The notes under the pieces: model-generated
What the model saw: only the letters and a program-made list of their open reading frames with translations
The model's database searches: none
What the model was told of the DNA's origin: nothing
Source: Kitasatospora atroaurantiaca
Lineage (GTDB): Bacteria; Actinomycetota; Actinomycetes; Streptomycetales; Streptomycetaceae
Length of the DNA stretch: 64,000 nucleotides
Direction: 5' to 3'
Assembly: GCF_007828955.1 (NCBI RefSeq)
Contig: NZ_VIVR01000001.1
Location: forward strand, 5,208,001 to 5,272,000
Translations under genes and position numbers: made by a program
Shown: positions 46,996 to 55,205 of the stretch, one piece after another
Numbering within the stretch: position 1 is the stretch's first letter
How the letters are laid out: each line of letters starts with the position of its first letter

Positions 46996-47745
46996 ATGAG
47001 CGGTGTAGTGGAGCGGACGGCTCCTGCGCCGAGTGCGGCGAAGGCCCGCCGAAGCATGGCGTCGATCGTGCAGGGCGTGGCGATCGCGCTCGGCTTCGTG
47101 ATGCTCGTCGGTGGGTTCGGGGTGATCGCGACCGGCTACCGGCCGTTCCTGATCCCGACCGCCTCGATGTCCCCGACGCTGGAGTCGGGGGACACCGTGC
47201 TGGCGCGCAAGGTGGACGGCGGCTCCGTCGGCCGCGGCGACATCGTGGTCTTCCGCGAGCCGCTCTGGGGCGGTGCGGTGATGGTCAAGCGGGTCGTCGC
47301 GGTCGGCGGGGACACCGTGGCCTGCTGCGACGCCCAGCATCGCCTGCTGGTGAACGGCACGCCGATAGACGAGCCGTACCTGCCGCAGCAGATGACGTCG
47401 GGAGCGGGCTTCACCACGACAGTGCCGGCCGGGCGGTTGTTCCTGCTCGGTGACTTCCGGGACAACTCGCTGGACTCCCGGTCCCACCTCGACGTCGCGA
47501 GTGGCACCATCGCGGCCTCGGACGTGACGGGGCGAGTCGAAGGCACGGTCTGGCCGTTCGACCGGATGAGTGCGAGCGAGCGTACGGTGGCCTTCGACAG
47601 GCTCGGCGGGGCGGTGGCGTCCCGACCAGGCCTCCTTGAGCCCGCGGCGTACGTCATGGTGGGCGGCGCAGCGCTGATCGTGCTGGCGTCGGCGGCCGGC
47701 GGTGTGGTCTCGCTCGGCCGGCGGGCCAGGCGGCGGAGCGGCTGA
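46996..47745 (+). CDS. sipZ: Type I signal peptidase (SipZ-like)
   Basis: 249 residues, the most divergent of the four. Membrane helix at 22-46, catalytic Ser57 (TASM, with Thr55 for the usual Ser) and Lys98 (MVKRVVA). GDFRDNSLDSR replaces GDHR.DS. A C-terminal membrane helix (AAYVMVGGAALIVLASAAGG) ends in a basic tail. GGAAGGG precedes the ATG. Confidence 0.92.
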   Translation: MSGVVERTAPAPSAAKARRSMASIVQGVAIALGFVMLVGGFGVIATGYRPFLIPTASMSPTLESGDTVLARKVDGGSVGRGDIVVFREPLWGGAVMVKRVVAVGGDTVACCDAQHRLLVNGTPIDEPYLPQQMTSGAGFTTTVPAGRLFLLGDFRDNSLDSRSHLDVASGTIAASDVTGRVEGTVWPFDRMSASERTVAFDRLGGAVASRPGLLEPAAYVMVGGAALIVLASAAGGVVSLGRRARRRSG

Positions 47746-47791
47746 GCAGGCCGGACGGCTGGACCGGACGGGCCACGCGGAGGTGACGGGC

Positions 47792-48301
47792 ATGGCGGTC
47801 GAGCGGCGGCGGGCGGCTCGTGTCCTCCTCCTGGACTCGGAGGACCGGTTGCTCCTCTTCCGGGGTGTGGACCCGGCGGTACCGGGGGTGACCTGGTGGA
47901 TCACCCCCGGCGGCGGGCTCGAACCCGGCGAGGAGGCGCGCGACGCCGCGCTGCGGGAGCTGGCCGAGGAGACCGGGCTGGCAGAGGTCGAGCTGGGCCC
48001 GGTGGTGGCATACGACACGGTGTCCTTCTCCTTTCGGGGGCAGCGGTACGAGCAGGACCAGTGGTTTCTTCAGGCCCGCACCCGCGAGACCGAGCCGGAC
48101 GTCTCGGGGTGTGCCGGCGAGGAACACGCTCAGCTGCTTACCGCTCGCTGGTGGACGGTGGCGGAACTGCGGGCCACCGAGGAGACGGTGTACCCGATCG
48201 GCCTGGCGGAGTTGGTGGAGCGCTTGCTGGCGGACGGCCCGCCAGTCCCGGCGGTAAGGCTCTCCGGGCGGGCGCTGTGGTCCACAATGGGTTGGACGTG
48301 A
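47792..48301 (+). CDS. NUDIX hydrolase
   Basis: 169 residues, ATG at 47792 with GGAG 9 nt upstream; GTG 47783 is in frame. The complete Nudix box GGGLEPGEEARDAALRELAEETGL supplies the metal-binding glutamates in fewer steps than any alternative reading. WWITPGGGLE and QWFLQARTRE resemble ADP-ribose or nucleotide hydrolases, but the substrate cannot be told. 46 bp after sipZ, and 20 bp before DUF2469, so probably an operon. Confidence 0.9.
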   Translation: MAVERRRAARVLLLDSEDRLLLFRGVDPAVPGVTWWITPGGGLEPGEEARDAALRELAEETGLAEVELGPVVAYDTVSFSFRGQRYEQDQWFLQARTRETEPDVSGCAGEEHAQLLTARWWTVAELRATEETVYPIGLAELVERLLADGPPVPAVRLSGRALWSTMGWT

Positions 48302-48321
48302 CGAGTTGAGGGGACGCCTGA

Positions 48322-48648
48322 ATGAGTGCCGAAGACCTCGAGAAGTACGAGACCGAGATGGAGCTCAAGCTCTATCGGGAGTACCGGGACGTCGTCGGCC
48401 TGTTCAAGTACGTGATCGAGACCGAACGACGCTTCTATCTCACGAATGACTACGAGTTGCAGGTGCACTCGGTCCAGGGGGAGGTCTTCTTCGAGGTGTC
48501 GATGGCGGATGCCTGGGTCTGGGACATGTACCGGCCGGCCCGGTTCGTCCGCAAGGTGCGGGTTCTGACCTTCAAGGACGTCAATATCGAAGAGCTCGCG
48601 AAGAGCGATCTGGAGCTGCCGTCCGACGACGCGTCCTTCGGTAGCTGA
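48322..48648 (+). CDS. DUF2469 protein
   Basis: 108 residues, strongly conserved family of actinobacteria (MSAEDLEKYETEMELKLYRE, YVIETERRFYLTNDYELQVH, DAWVWDMYRPARFVRKVRVL). It is regularly found between signal peptidase or rnhB and yraN. Function unknown. GAGGGGA lies upstream of the ATG. The DnaA-box pair lies 88 bp downstream. Confidence 0.94.
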   Translation: MSAEDLEKYETEMELKLYREYRDVVGLFKYVIETERRFYLTNDYELQVHSVQGEVFFEVSMADAWVWDMYRPARFVRKVRVLTFKDVNIEELAKSDLELPSDDASFGS

Positions 48649-48735
48649 CGGCGCCCTTCGGCACCTGACAGTGGTCCGACGCTCGGCGCAATGTCCAGAG
48701 CCGGGCCCGATTCTCACCCCTGTGGGTGAGGAAAG

Positions 48736-48761
48736 TTATCCACACCCCCTGGTTATCCACA
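48736..48761 (+). promoter_or_regulatory. DnaA-box pair upstream of yraN
   Basis: Two perfect TTATCCACA boxes (48736-48744 and 48753-48761) in direct orientation with an 8-bp spacer. A 7-bp inverted repeat CTCACCC-CTGT-GGGTGAG lies just before (48713-48730). Not oriC: no dnaA/dnaN or box cluster is near. Confidence 0.8.
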
Positions 48762-48827
48762 GGAATTCAGAACTCTCTGGCCCGATATGGGCCCATGCGG
48801 CAGCCTCCCGGCACGGAGGTGATTGCC

Positions 48828-49298
48828 GTGCAGAGTTCCAACAACGGCCTGGGCCGCTACGGCGAAGAGGTGGCTGCCCGGTGGCTTGCCGCGGGCGGGC
48901 TGAGGATCCTGGAGCGCAACTGGCGTTGCGCGGAGGGAGAGCTCGACATCGTCGCACTGGACGGCGACACGCTCGCCGTCTGTGAGGTGAAGACCCGCTC
49001 CGAACGCGGGTTCCAGCAGCCCAGTGAGGGCATCGACCGGACCAAGGCCGCGCGGCTACGGCATCTTGCCGAGCGCTGGCTGGGCGAGCGATGGCCAGTC
49101 CACTTCGCGAGGCTCGCCCAGGCGGCCGAGTCCGGGCCGTGCGGTGAGGACAACGAAGCCGCCCCAACCCGCGAGGGCGTGCCGAAGACCTTGCCGCCAC
49201 CGCCGACGCCACCCGGTGGCGTACGGATCGACCTGGTCGCGGTGGTCAACCGCATCAAGGGCGCCGCTCAGGTGGAACATCTCCGAGGGGCGGTCTGA
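48828..49298 (+). CDS. UPF0102 / YraN family nuclease-like protein
   Basis: 156 residues from GTG 48828, selected because GGAGGT lies 7 nt upstream. The restriction-endonuclease-like core has LGRYGEEVAARWLAAGGLRI, EGELDIVALDGDTLAVCEVK (ExDIV...EVK active site) and a C-terminal RIDLVAVV. A proline-rich insert (about 105-140) precedes the last strand. Role unproven, perhaps DNA processing with comM and dprA. The stop is 1 bp before comM. Confidence 0.9.
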   Translation: MQSSNNGLGRYGEEVAARWLAAGGLRILERNWRCAEGELDIVALDGDTLAVCEVKTRSERGFQQPSEGIDRTKAARLRHLAERWLGERWPVHFARLAQAAESGPCGEDNEAAPTREGVPKTLPPPPTPPGGVRIDLVAVVNRIKGAAQVEHLRGAV

Positions 49299-49299
49299 G

Positions 49300-50901
49300 A
49301 TGGCCTTCGCCCGAACGTGTTCCGTCGCCCTGATCGGCGTGGACGGTGTGGTGGTCGAGGTCCAGGCCGACCTCGAACCCGGTGTGGCGGCCTTCGCCCT
49401 GGTCGGCCTCCCCGACAAGGCGCTCTCCGAAGCCCGCGACCGCGTTCGCGCGGCCGTGGTGAACAGCGGGGAGAGCTGGCCGCAGCGGAAGCTGACCGTC
49501 GGTCTCAGCCCGGCCTCGGTGCCCAAGAGCGGCAGCGGTTTCGACCTGGCGGTCGCCTGTGCGGTGCTGGCCGCGGCAGAGCGGCTCGAGCCGGCGTCCA
49601 TCGCGGAGCTGCTGATCATCGGCGAGCTGGGCCTGGACGGCCGGGTCCGGCCGGTACGCGGGGTGCTGCCGTCCGTCCTCGCGGCCGCGGACGCGGGATA
49701 CCGGCAGATCGTCGTCGCCGAACAGACCGCTGCCGAGGCCGCCCTCGTCCCCGGGGTCTCCGTGCTCGGCATCCGCAGCCTGCGCCAGCTGATCGCGGTA
49801 CTCACCGGGGCGCCAGTGCCGGACGAGGCGCCCGAGCCGATGGCCGGGCGCCGAGATCCCTCGATGGCGGGGCTGATGCTGCCCGGGGCAGCAGTCCGGG
49901 GGCTCTCGGGGGAGAAGGCCGCCCAGCTCGACCTGGCGGACGTCGCGGGTCAGTACGAGGCCCGGCGCGCCCTGGAGATCGCGGCCGCGGGCGGACACCA
50001 CCTCTATCTGAAGGGTCCACCGGGCGCCGGCAAGACCATGCTGGCCGAGCGGCTCCCCGCACTGCTGCCGCCGCTGACCCAGGCCGAGGCGCTGGAGGTC
50101 ACGGCCGTCCACTCGGTCGCCGGGCTGCTACCCACCGACCGACCGCTGATCGACAGCCCGCCCTACTACGCGCCGCACCACTCGACCACCATGCCCGCGA
50201 TCGTCGGCGGTGGCAGCGGCCTGCCCAGGCCCGGCGTGGTGTCGCTGGCCCACCGAGGTGTGCTGTTCCTGGACGAGGCCCCGGAGTTTCCCGTCCGCGT
50301 CCTCGACGCGCTGCGTCAGCCCCTCGAGTCGGGCGAGGTGACGATCGCGCGCTCGGCAGGCTCCCTTCGGCTTCCGGCCCGCTTCCAACTCTGTCTCGCG
50401 GCGAATCCGTGCCCGTGCGGCCGCCACTCCGTGAGAGGGGAGGGCTGCGAGTGCACACCCGCGATGGTGAACCGCTACCAGGCGAGGCTGTCGGGCCCGC
50501 TGCTGGACCGCGTCGACCTGCGGGTCCAGGTGGCACCGGTGACCCGGGCCGAACTGATGGAGCGCGACAGCTCGACCGAGAGCACCGAGACGGTGGCCGC
50601 CAGGGTGCGCGCGGCCCGCGAGCGGGCGGCAGCCCGGCTGGCCGACACCCCGTGGCGGACCAACGCGGAGGTCCCGGGTCACTCCCTGCGTACCCGTTGG
50701 CGGCTGGCGCCCGGAGCGCTGACCGACGCCGAGCGCGAGCTGGAGCGCGGCCTGCTCACCGCGAGAGGGCTCGACCGGGTGCTCAGGGTCGCATGGACGG
50801 TCGCCGACCTCGCCGACCGCGCCCACCCCACCAGGCTCGACGTCCGGACAGCGCTGGTCCTGCGCACGGGCGTCAGCGCGGCCTTCCCACGGCGGACCTG
50901 A
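49300..50901 (+). CDS. comM: YifB/ComM family Mg-chelatase-like AAA+ ATPase
   Basis: 533 residues. N-terminal ARTCSVALIGVDGVVVEVQA with the LonC-like fold, Walker A GPPGAGKT near 239, Walker B VLFLDEAPEF, and the zinc motif NPCPCGRHSVRGEGCECTPA. ComM in Vibrio and Acinetobacter is a hexameric helicase that extends heteroduplex in natural transformation; in Streptomyces its job is unknown. One base after yraN and followed by dprA: a DNA-uptake-like trio. Confidence 0.93.
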   Translation: MAFARTCSVALIGVDGVVVEVQADLEPGVAAFALVGLPDKALSEARDRVRAAVVNSGESWPQRKLTVGLSPASVPKSGSGFDLAVACAVLAAAERLEPASIAELLIIGELGLDGRVRPVRGVLPSVLAAADAGYRQIVVAEQTAAEAALVPGVSVLGIRSLRQLIAVLTGAPVPDEAPEPMAGRRDPSMAGLMLPGAAVRGLSGEKAAQLDLADVAGQYEARRALEIAAAGGHHLYLKGPPGAGKTMLAERLPALLPPLTQAEALEVTAVHSVAGLLPTDRPLIDSPPYYAPHHSTTMPAIVGGGSGLPRPGVVSLAHRGVLFLDEAPEFPVRVLDALRQPLESGEVTIARSAGSLRLPARFQLCLAANPCPCGRHSVRGEGCECTPAMVNRYQARLSGPLLDRVDLRVQVAPVTRAELMERDSSTESTETVAARVRAARERAAARLADTPWRTNAEVPGHSLRTRWRLAPGALTDAERELERGLLTARGLDRVLRVAWTVADLADRAHPTRLDVRTALVLRTGVSAAFPRRT

Positions 50902-51000
50902 TGAGTCACCCGTACGAAGACCCGGACGCCGACCTCGGTGGCGAGTCCTGACCCCTGCCCTGCAGCCGATCTGCCGTCGCCCATGGAGGAAGAGGAACAG

Positions 51001-52185
51001 GTGAACCGCTCCCAGACCGCCGCACCCGACAGCCACGCTGCCGACACCGCAGAGCCCACATCCGCCGAGCCCGAACGGCGCGCCCGGGCGGCCCTCACCC
51101 GCCTGGTCGAGCCCGGCGACGCGGTGATCGGGCGATGGCTCACCCGGGTGAGCGCCGCCACCCTGATCGAGGCCATCCGCGAGCGCACGGTGCCCGGCTA
51201 CCTCGACCTGGACGACGCCAGGCTCGCCGGCTACCGGGCCAGGCTTCCCGACGCCAACCCCGACGTCGACCTGGAACGGGTACGTAGCCGTGGTGGCCGG
51301 TTCATCATTCCGGGCGATACCGAGTGGCCGTCTCAGCTCGACGACCTCGGTGACGGTCGGCCGATCGGACTATGGGTCCGAGGCACCGGCTCGCTGCGTC
51401 TGCTGGCGCTGCGCTCGGTCGCCGTGGTGGGCGCCCGCGCCTGTACCGCCTATGGCGCACACGTCGCCGGCGAACTCGCCGCGCAGCTGGCCGAACGGGG
51501 GTGGGTGGTCGTCTCCGGGGCGGCGTACGGGATCGACGCGGCCGCTCACCGGGGCGCGCTCGCGGTCGGCGGCACCACTCTCGGCGTACTCGCGTGCGGG
51601 GTGGACGTGGCCTACCCGCAGGGCAACTCCGAGCTGATCTCCCGCATCGCCGAGCAGGGCCTGCTGCTCAGCGAGTTGCCGCCGGGGGAGCACCCCAACC
51701 GCTTCCGCTTCGTGCTCCGCAACCGTGTCATCGCAGCGCTCACCCGGGGCACGGTCGTGGTCGAGGCGGCGCTGCGCAGCGGGGCGCTCAGCACCGCACG
51801 CCGCGCCCGGGATCTCAACCGGCACACGATGGGGGTGGCGGGCCCGGTGACGTCGGAGCTCTCCGCAGGTGTGCACGCCCTGATCCGCAGCGGCGGGGCG
51901 ACGCTGGTCACCGACGCCGCAGAGATCGGGGAGCTGATCGGTGCCATCGGGGACGACCTGGCGCCACGCCGCTCAGGTCCCGTGCTGCCCAGGGACTTGC
52001 TGGAGCCGGCGATCGCCCGGGTGCTTGAGGCGGTGCCGGCGACCGCCGACGGGGCACCCATCGAACGCCTGGTGCGACGGTCCGGGCTGCCGCCGGACGA
52101 AGTCCTCCAGCGGCTCTACGAGTTGGGCTCGCTCGGCTTCGTCGAGAGGTGCGGGGCGCATTGGCGGCTGGTACGGGGAGCCTGA
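51001..52185 (+). CDS. dprA: DNA-processing protein DprA
   Basis: 394 residues from GTG 51001 (VNRSQTAAPD), with AGAGGA nearby; starts at 50938 or 50983 are possible. Rossmann-fold core: SVAVVGARACTAYGAHVAGE, VVSGAAYGIDAAAHRGAL, LACGVDVAYPQGNSEL, LSELPPGEHPNRFRFVLRNR. A C-terminal winged helix (IERLVRRSGLPPDEVLQRLY) follows. Loads RecA on single-stranded DNA in transformable bacteria. Roughly 45 low-complexity residues precede the core. Confidence 0.95.
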   Translation: MNRSQTAAPDSHAADTAEPTSAEPERRARAALTRLVEPGDAVIGRWLTRVSAATLIEAIRERTVPGYLDLDDARLAGYRARLPDANPDVDLERVRSRGGRFIIPGDTEWPSQLDDLGDGRPIGLWVRGTGSLRLLALRSVAVVGARACTAYGAHVAGELAAQLAERGWVVVSGAAYGIDAAAHRGALAVGGTTLGVLACGVDVAYPQGNSELISRIAEQGLLLSELPPGEHPNRFRFVLRNRVIAALTRGTVVVEAALRSGALSTARRARDLNRHTMGVAGPVTSELSAGVHALIRSGGATLVTDAAEIGELIGAIGDDLAPRRSGPVLPRDLLEPAIARVLEAVPATADGAPIERLVRRSGLPPDEVLQRLYELGSLGFVERCGAHWRLVRGA

Positions 52186-52344
52186 CACCCGCCGCGGGTG
52201 GCGTGCCCGGCTCGACGCGCCGGGTACGCCACCGGATCGAGGGACGCCCGAGTGGCGGTAGCGCACTGCAGCGAGTCGGTCACGCTACGCTCGCAGTGGC
52301 TTCCCTATCAGCACATGACTCGGCAGAACGGCGCAGACCAACGT

Positions 52345-53379
52345 ATGCCCACACACATTCCCGGACACAGAGTGACCGGTGGCGTCCGGTCCTCGGGAGG
52401 GCCAGGGGCCGAGGCGCGGCCCGCCGCCGATCTCCAGCCGAAGGCGCCAGGGGTGAGGGGACTGGCACGGCAGGGCGGCCGGTCTGCAGCCCTCGGCGGC
52501 AAGGAGGACGGTCCGGCCCCGGTCGGCGCCCGCCCGCCTGCGGCGCGGCGGGAGGCGGCCGCGGCGACACCCGCCGCTGACGGCCGGGTGCCCGCCGCCG
52601 ACACTCCTGTGTCCGCTGAGCGATCCGCCCTGGAATCCCTCTGGCGCTCCTACAAGGAGACCGGGGACGCCCGATTGCGCGATCAACTGATCCTGCACTA
52701 CTCGCCACTGGTCAAATACGTGGCCGGACGGGTGGGAGTAGGGCTCCCCGCCAACGTGGAACAGGCAGATTTCGTCTCATCCGGGATCTTCGGCCTGATC
52801 GATGCGATCGAGAAGTTCGACATCGACCGCGCCATCAAGTTCGAGACCTACGCCATCAGCCGGATCCGCGGCGCGATCATCGACGAGCTCCGCGCCCTCG
52901 ACTGGATCCCACGATCGGTCCGGCAGAAGGCCAAGGCGGTCGAGCGCACGTACGCCACCCTGGAGGCCCGGCTGCGCCGCACGCCGCACGAGCCCGAGGT
53001 GGCGGCGGAGATGGGCATCGCGATCGAGGATCTGCACGCCATCTTCAGCCAGCTCTCGCTCGCCAACGTGGTGGCACTCGACGAACTGCTGCACCCGGTG
53101 GGGGAGAGCGGCGACCGGTTGAGCCTGATGGACACTCTGGAGGACACCGGCGCCGACAACCCGGTCGAGATCGCCGAGGACCGGGAACTGCGTCGGCTGC
53201 TGGCCACGGCCGTCAACACTCTGCCAGAGCGGGAGAAGACCGTGGTGACCCTCTACTACTACGAGGGCCTCACGCTCGCCGAGATCGGGCAGGTTCTCGG
53301 TGTCACCGAGAGCAGGGTCAGCCAGATCCACACCAAGTCGGTCCTTCAACTCCGGGCCAAGCTCTCCGACATTCGCTGA
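52345..53379 (+). CDS. whiG: Sporulation sigma factor WhiG
   Basis: 344 residues from ATG 52345. FliA-type sigma factor that starts aerial hyphae on sporulation by driving whiH and whiI. Region 2: [60 protein letters not shown]; region 4: [20 protein letters not shown] then [20 protein letters not shown]. About 90 Ala/Gly/Pro/Arg-rich residues precede region 2, roughly 65 more than in the 280-residue S. coelicolor protein. No strong ribosome site; 159 bp after dprA. Confidence 0.95.
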   Translation: MPTHIPGHRVTGGVRSSGGPGAEARPAADLQPKAPGVRGLARQGGRSAALGGKEDGPAPVGARPPAARREAAAATPAADGRVPAADTPVSAERSALESLWRSYKETGDARLRDQLILHYSPLVKYVAGRVGVGLPANVEQADFVSSGIFGLIDAIEKFDIDRAIKFETYAISRIRGAIIDELRALDWIPRSVRQKAKAVERTYATLEARLRRTPHEPEVAAEMGIAIEDLHAIFSQLSLANVVALDELLHPVGESGDRLSLMDTLEDTGADNPVEIAEDRELRRLLATAVNTLPEREKTVVTLYYYEGLTLAEIGQVLGVTESRVSQIHTKSVLQLRAKLSDIR

Positions 53380-53421
53380 GGACTCCGGCCGGGACTCCGG
53401 CGCGCTCCGTACAGTAGGAGG

Positions 53422-54015
53422 GTGCCGAAGATCAGAGCGGCCACGGTGGCCGAGCATCGTCAGCTGCAGCGCGCAGCGCTCCTGGATGCTGCCCGCGGCC
53501 TGCTCACCGAGGGCGGTATAGAGGCCCTGACGTTCCCCGCCCTCGCGGCAAGGACCGGCCTCGCGCGCTCCTCGGTGTACGAGTACTTCCGCTCACGTGC
53601 CGCTGTGGTCGAAGAGCTGTGCGCCGTGGACTTTCCGCTCTGGGCGGCGGAGATCGAGGCTGGCATGGCTGCCTGCGACAGCCCACAGGCACAGGTGGAG
53701 GCCTACGTACGAGGCCAGCTCGTGCTGGCCGGTGATCCTCGGCACCGTGCCGTCGCGGCCGTCTCGGTACTGGAGCTCGACCAGCCGGCGCGGGAGCGGA
53801 TTCGCTCCGCGCACACTGCGCTCGTCACCATCGTGGTGCAGGCGTTGCGGGAACTCGGGCACGAGCGGCCCCGGTTGGCGGCCGCACTGCTGCAGGGCGT
53901 CGTGGAGGCGGCCGTCCGCCAGACCGAGCACGGCACGGCCGACGAGGCCAGGGTCGTGGCGGACGCAGCCGTCGCACTCGCCCTGCACGGGCTCGGAGCC
54001 GACGGCCCGGCCTGA
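53422..54015 (+). CDS. TetR-family transcriptional regulator
   Basis: 197 residues, GTG start. N-terminal HTH: LLDAARGLLTEGGIEALTFP then ALAARTGLARSSVYEYFRSR. The C-terminal helical domain is generic, so the ligand is unknown. Located after whiG. Its last 313 bp are overlapped on the opposite strand by the M23 reading frame. Confidence 0.88.
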   Translation: MPKIRAATVAEHRQLQRAALLDAARGLLTEGGIEALTFPALAARTGLARSSVYEYFRSRAAVVEELCAVDFPLWAAEIEAGMAACDSPQAQVEAYVRGQLVLAGDPRHRAVAAVSVLELDQPARERIRSAHTALVTIVVQALRELGHERPRLAAALLQGVVEAAVRQTEHGTADEARVVADAAVALALHGLGADGPA

Positions 54016-54659
54016 CCGCCCGCCTGACCGCCCGCCCGGCTCGGCCAAGGGCCCGGCCCTCGGCCCGGCGAGGTCCGGGCCACCGCCTGACCGTTGCCGT
54101 TCAGCGGCAGTAGCCGGGCCTGTCCGACACCCAGCAGTGCCAGCGGGTCGAGATACCGCTGCCCACGCAGCAGCCCCCAGTGCAGACAGCCGGTCGTGCA
54201 GTGCCCGGATCCGGTGGTGACCTCGCCGATCTGCTCCCCGGCTGCCACCGAGGTACCGGTAGGGAGCTTCCCCGACACCGGGAGATAGGTCGTCCGCAGC
54301 GGCGGGTTCCCCGAGCCCGGGTGAGTCACCGTCACCACGGGACGGCCGGCGACCATGCCCGAGAAGGACACCACCCCCGGCGCGGCGGCCCGTACGGCCA
54401 TGCCCTCCGAGGCTGCAAGGTCCACTCCGCGATGCCCGGCAGCCCAGCGGACGGCCGGTGCGTCGAACCGATCCAGAAGCCCCGATCGCCCGCCCGCCGG
54501 CCAGGCCCGCCCGGCCCCGGCCCCAAGCCCAACAGCTCCACCGCCGGCACCCCGTGCTGCATGAGCGAACGGCTGAGGCAGGCCGATCAGCAACACCACG
54601 GCCAGCAGCAGCGCGAGCAGCAAGGCCTTACGTCGTTGGTCGGGCGCAGGCGGCGGCAT
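53703..54659 (-). CDS. Secreted M23/LytM-domain protein with unusual antisense C-terminal extension
   Basis: 318 residues from ATG 54659, giving a standard signal peptide (MPPPAPDQRRKALLLALLLA..., cleavage near AHA-A35); an ATG at 54713 would add 18. LytM domain at about 65-177: His76 and Asp80 (HxxxD zinc ligands) and His160. The HxH motif reads Cys158-Leu-His160, so the catalytic first histidine is missing; Cys154 and Cys158 may pair. The domain ends near 54130, but no stop occurs until 53703, so some 140 residues run antisense through tetR. Confidence 0.75.
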   Translation of the reverse strand: MPPPAPDQRRKALLLALLLAVVLLIGLPQPFAHAARGAGGGAVGLGAGAGRAWPAGGRSGLLDRFDAPAVRWAAGHRGVDLAASEGMAVRAAAPGVVSFSGMVAGRPVVTVTHPGSGNPPLRTTYLPVSGKLPTGTSVAAGEQIGEVTTGSGHCTTGCLHWGLLRGQRYLDPLALLGVGQARLLPLNGNGQAVARTSPGRGPGPWPSRAGGQAGGQAGPSAPSPCRASATAASATTLASSAVPCSVWRTAASTTPCSSAAANRGRSCPSSRNACTTMVTSAVCAERIRSRAGWSSSSTETAATARCRGSPASTSWPRT

Positions 54660-54765
54660 CCCCGCGCGCGAGCAGAGCGAGGGATTGGACAGCAGAGTCA
54701 GCTGAGTCGGCATGCCGAGCAGGGTCCCGGTACGCCGCCGACGCGGCCAGGCCCCCCATGATTTC

Positions 54766-54791
54766 TGTGGACAACCCCGGCCTGTGGAAAA
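54766..54791 (-). promoter_or_regulatory. DnaA-box pair upstream of the M23 gene
   Basis: Read on the minus strand: TTTTCCACA, 8-bp spacer, TTGTCCACA. Same 9-8-9 arrangement and gene-ward orientation as the pair at 48736-48761. The downstream box is the Streptomyces consensus; the other has one change. Confidence 0.7.
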
Positions 54792-54942
54792 CCCGCCTCC
54801 CTCACACGAGTGAACCCGGGCCGACCCCCACCCCGCCAAAGCCTCGCCCCAGCCCCGCCCCAGCCCCGCCGGGCGCACCCGCAGGCGCCCCCGACGAGCC
54901 GAAGTCGCTCGGCGCTCGGCGCTTCCCGTACACTTCACACGC

Positions 54943-54960
54943 GACCCGGTCTGCCGGGTC
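54943..54960 (+). promoter_or_regulatory. Hairpin in the predicted rpsB leader
   Basis: GACCCGG-TCTG-CCGGGTC, perfect 7-bp stem 9 bp after the TACACT box. Possible S2 autoregulatory element or transcript stabiliser. Confidence 0.4.
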
Positions 54961-55205
54961 GACTTCGCACGCCCCGCCACCGGTGGGAAGGCCGAGGCCG
55001 GAAACGGCTCCGAACCACCCCCGCCCGGTGCGAGTGCCGCTCGGTCCACCGAGCCTGCCGCGGTTCCGACCGCCCAGGCCGAGGTGGCTCGGCACGTTCG
55101 GGGCGTCAGGCGTGGCGGTCACCCCGACCGGCACGGACAAAACCGAGCCTGACCTGGCAGCAGCCGAAACGCAGCGGCCAGGCGCAATACCTGAGGAGCA
55201 CGGCT

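Larger units (their letters stand above)
54714..55205. other. Divergent intergenic region, M23 to rpsB
   Basis: 492 bp with no credible gene. It contains a DnaA-box pair (54766-54791), a candidate rpsB -10 box TACACT (54929-54934) and leader hairpins, the first at 54943-54960 (GACCCGG-TCTG-CCGGGTC). The rpsB leader would be about 265 nt long. Confidence 0.65.

Noticed and set aside
48278-48286. A third DnaA-like box (TGGTCCACA) in the NUDIX gene
   Set aside because: Differs at a conserved position, is isolated and lies in coding sequence.
48736-48761. A replication origin
   Set aside because: Only two DnaA boxes, without dnaA, dnaN, parAB or an extended box cluster; streptomycete oriC has many boxes between dnaA and dnaN.
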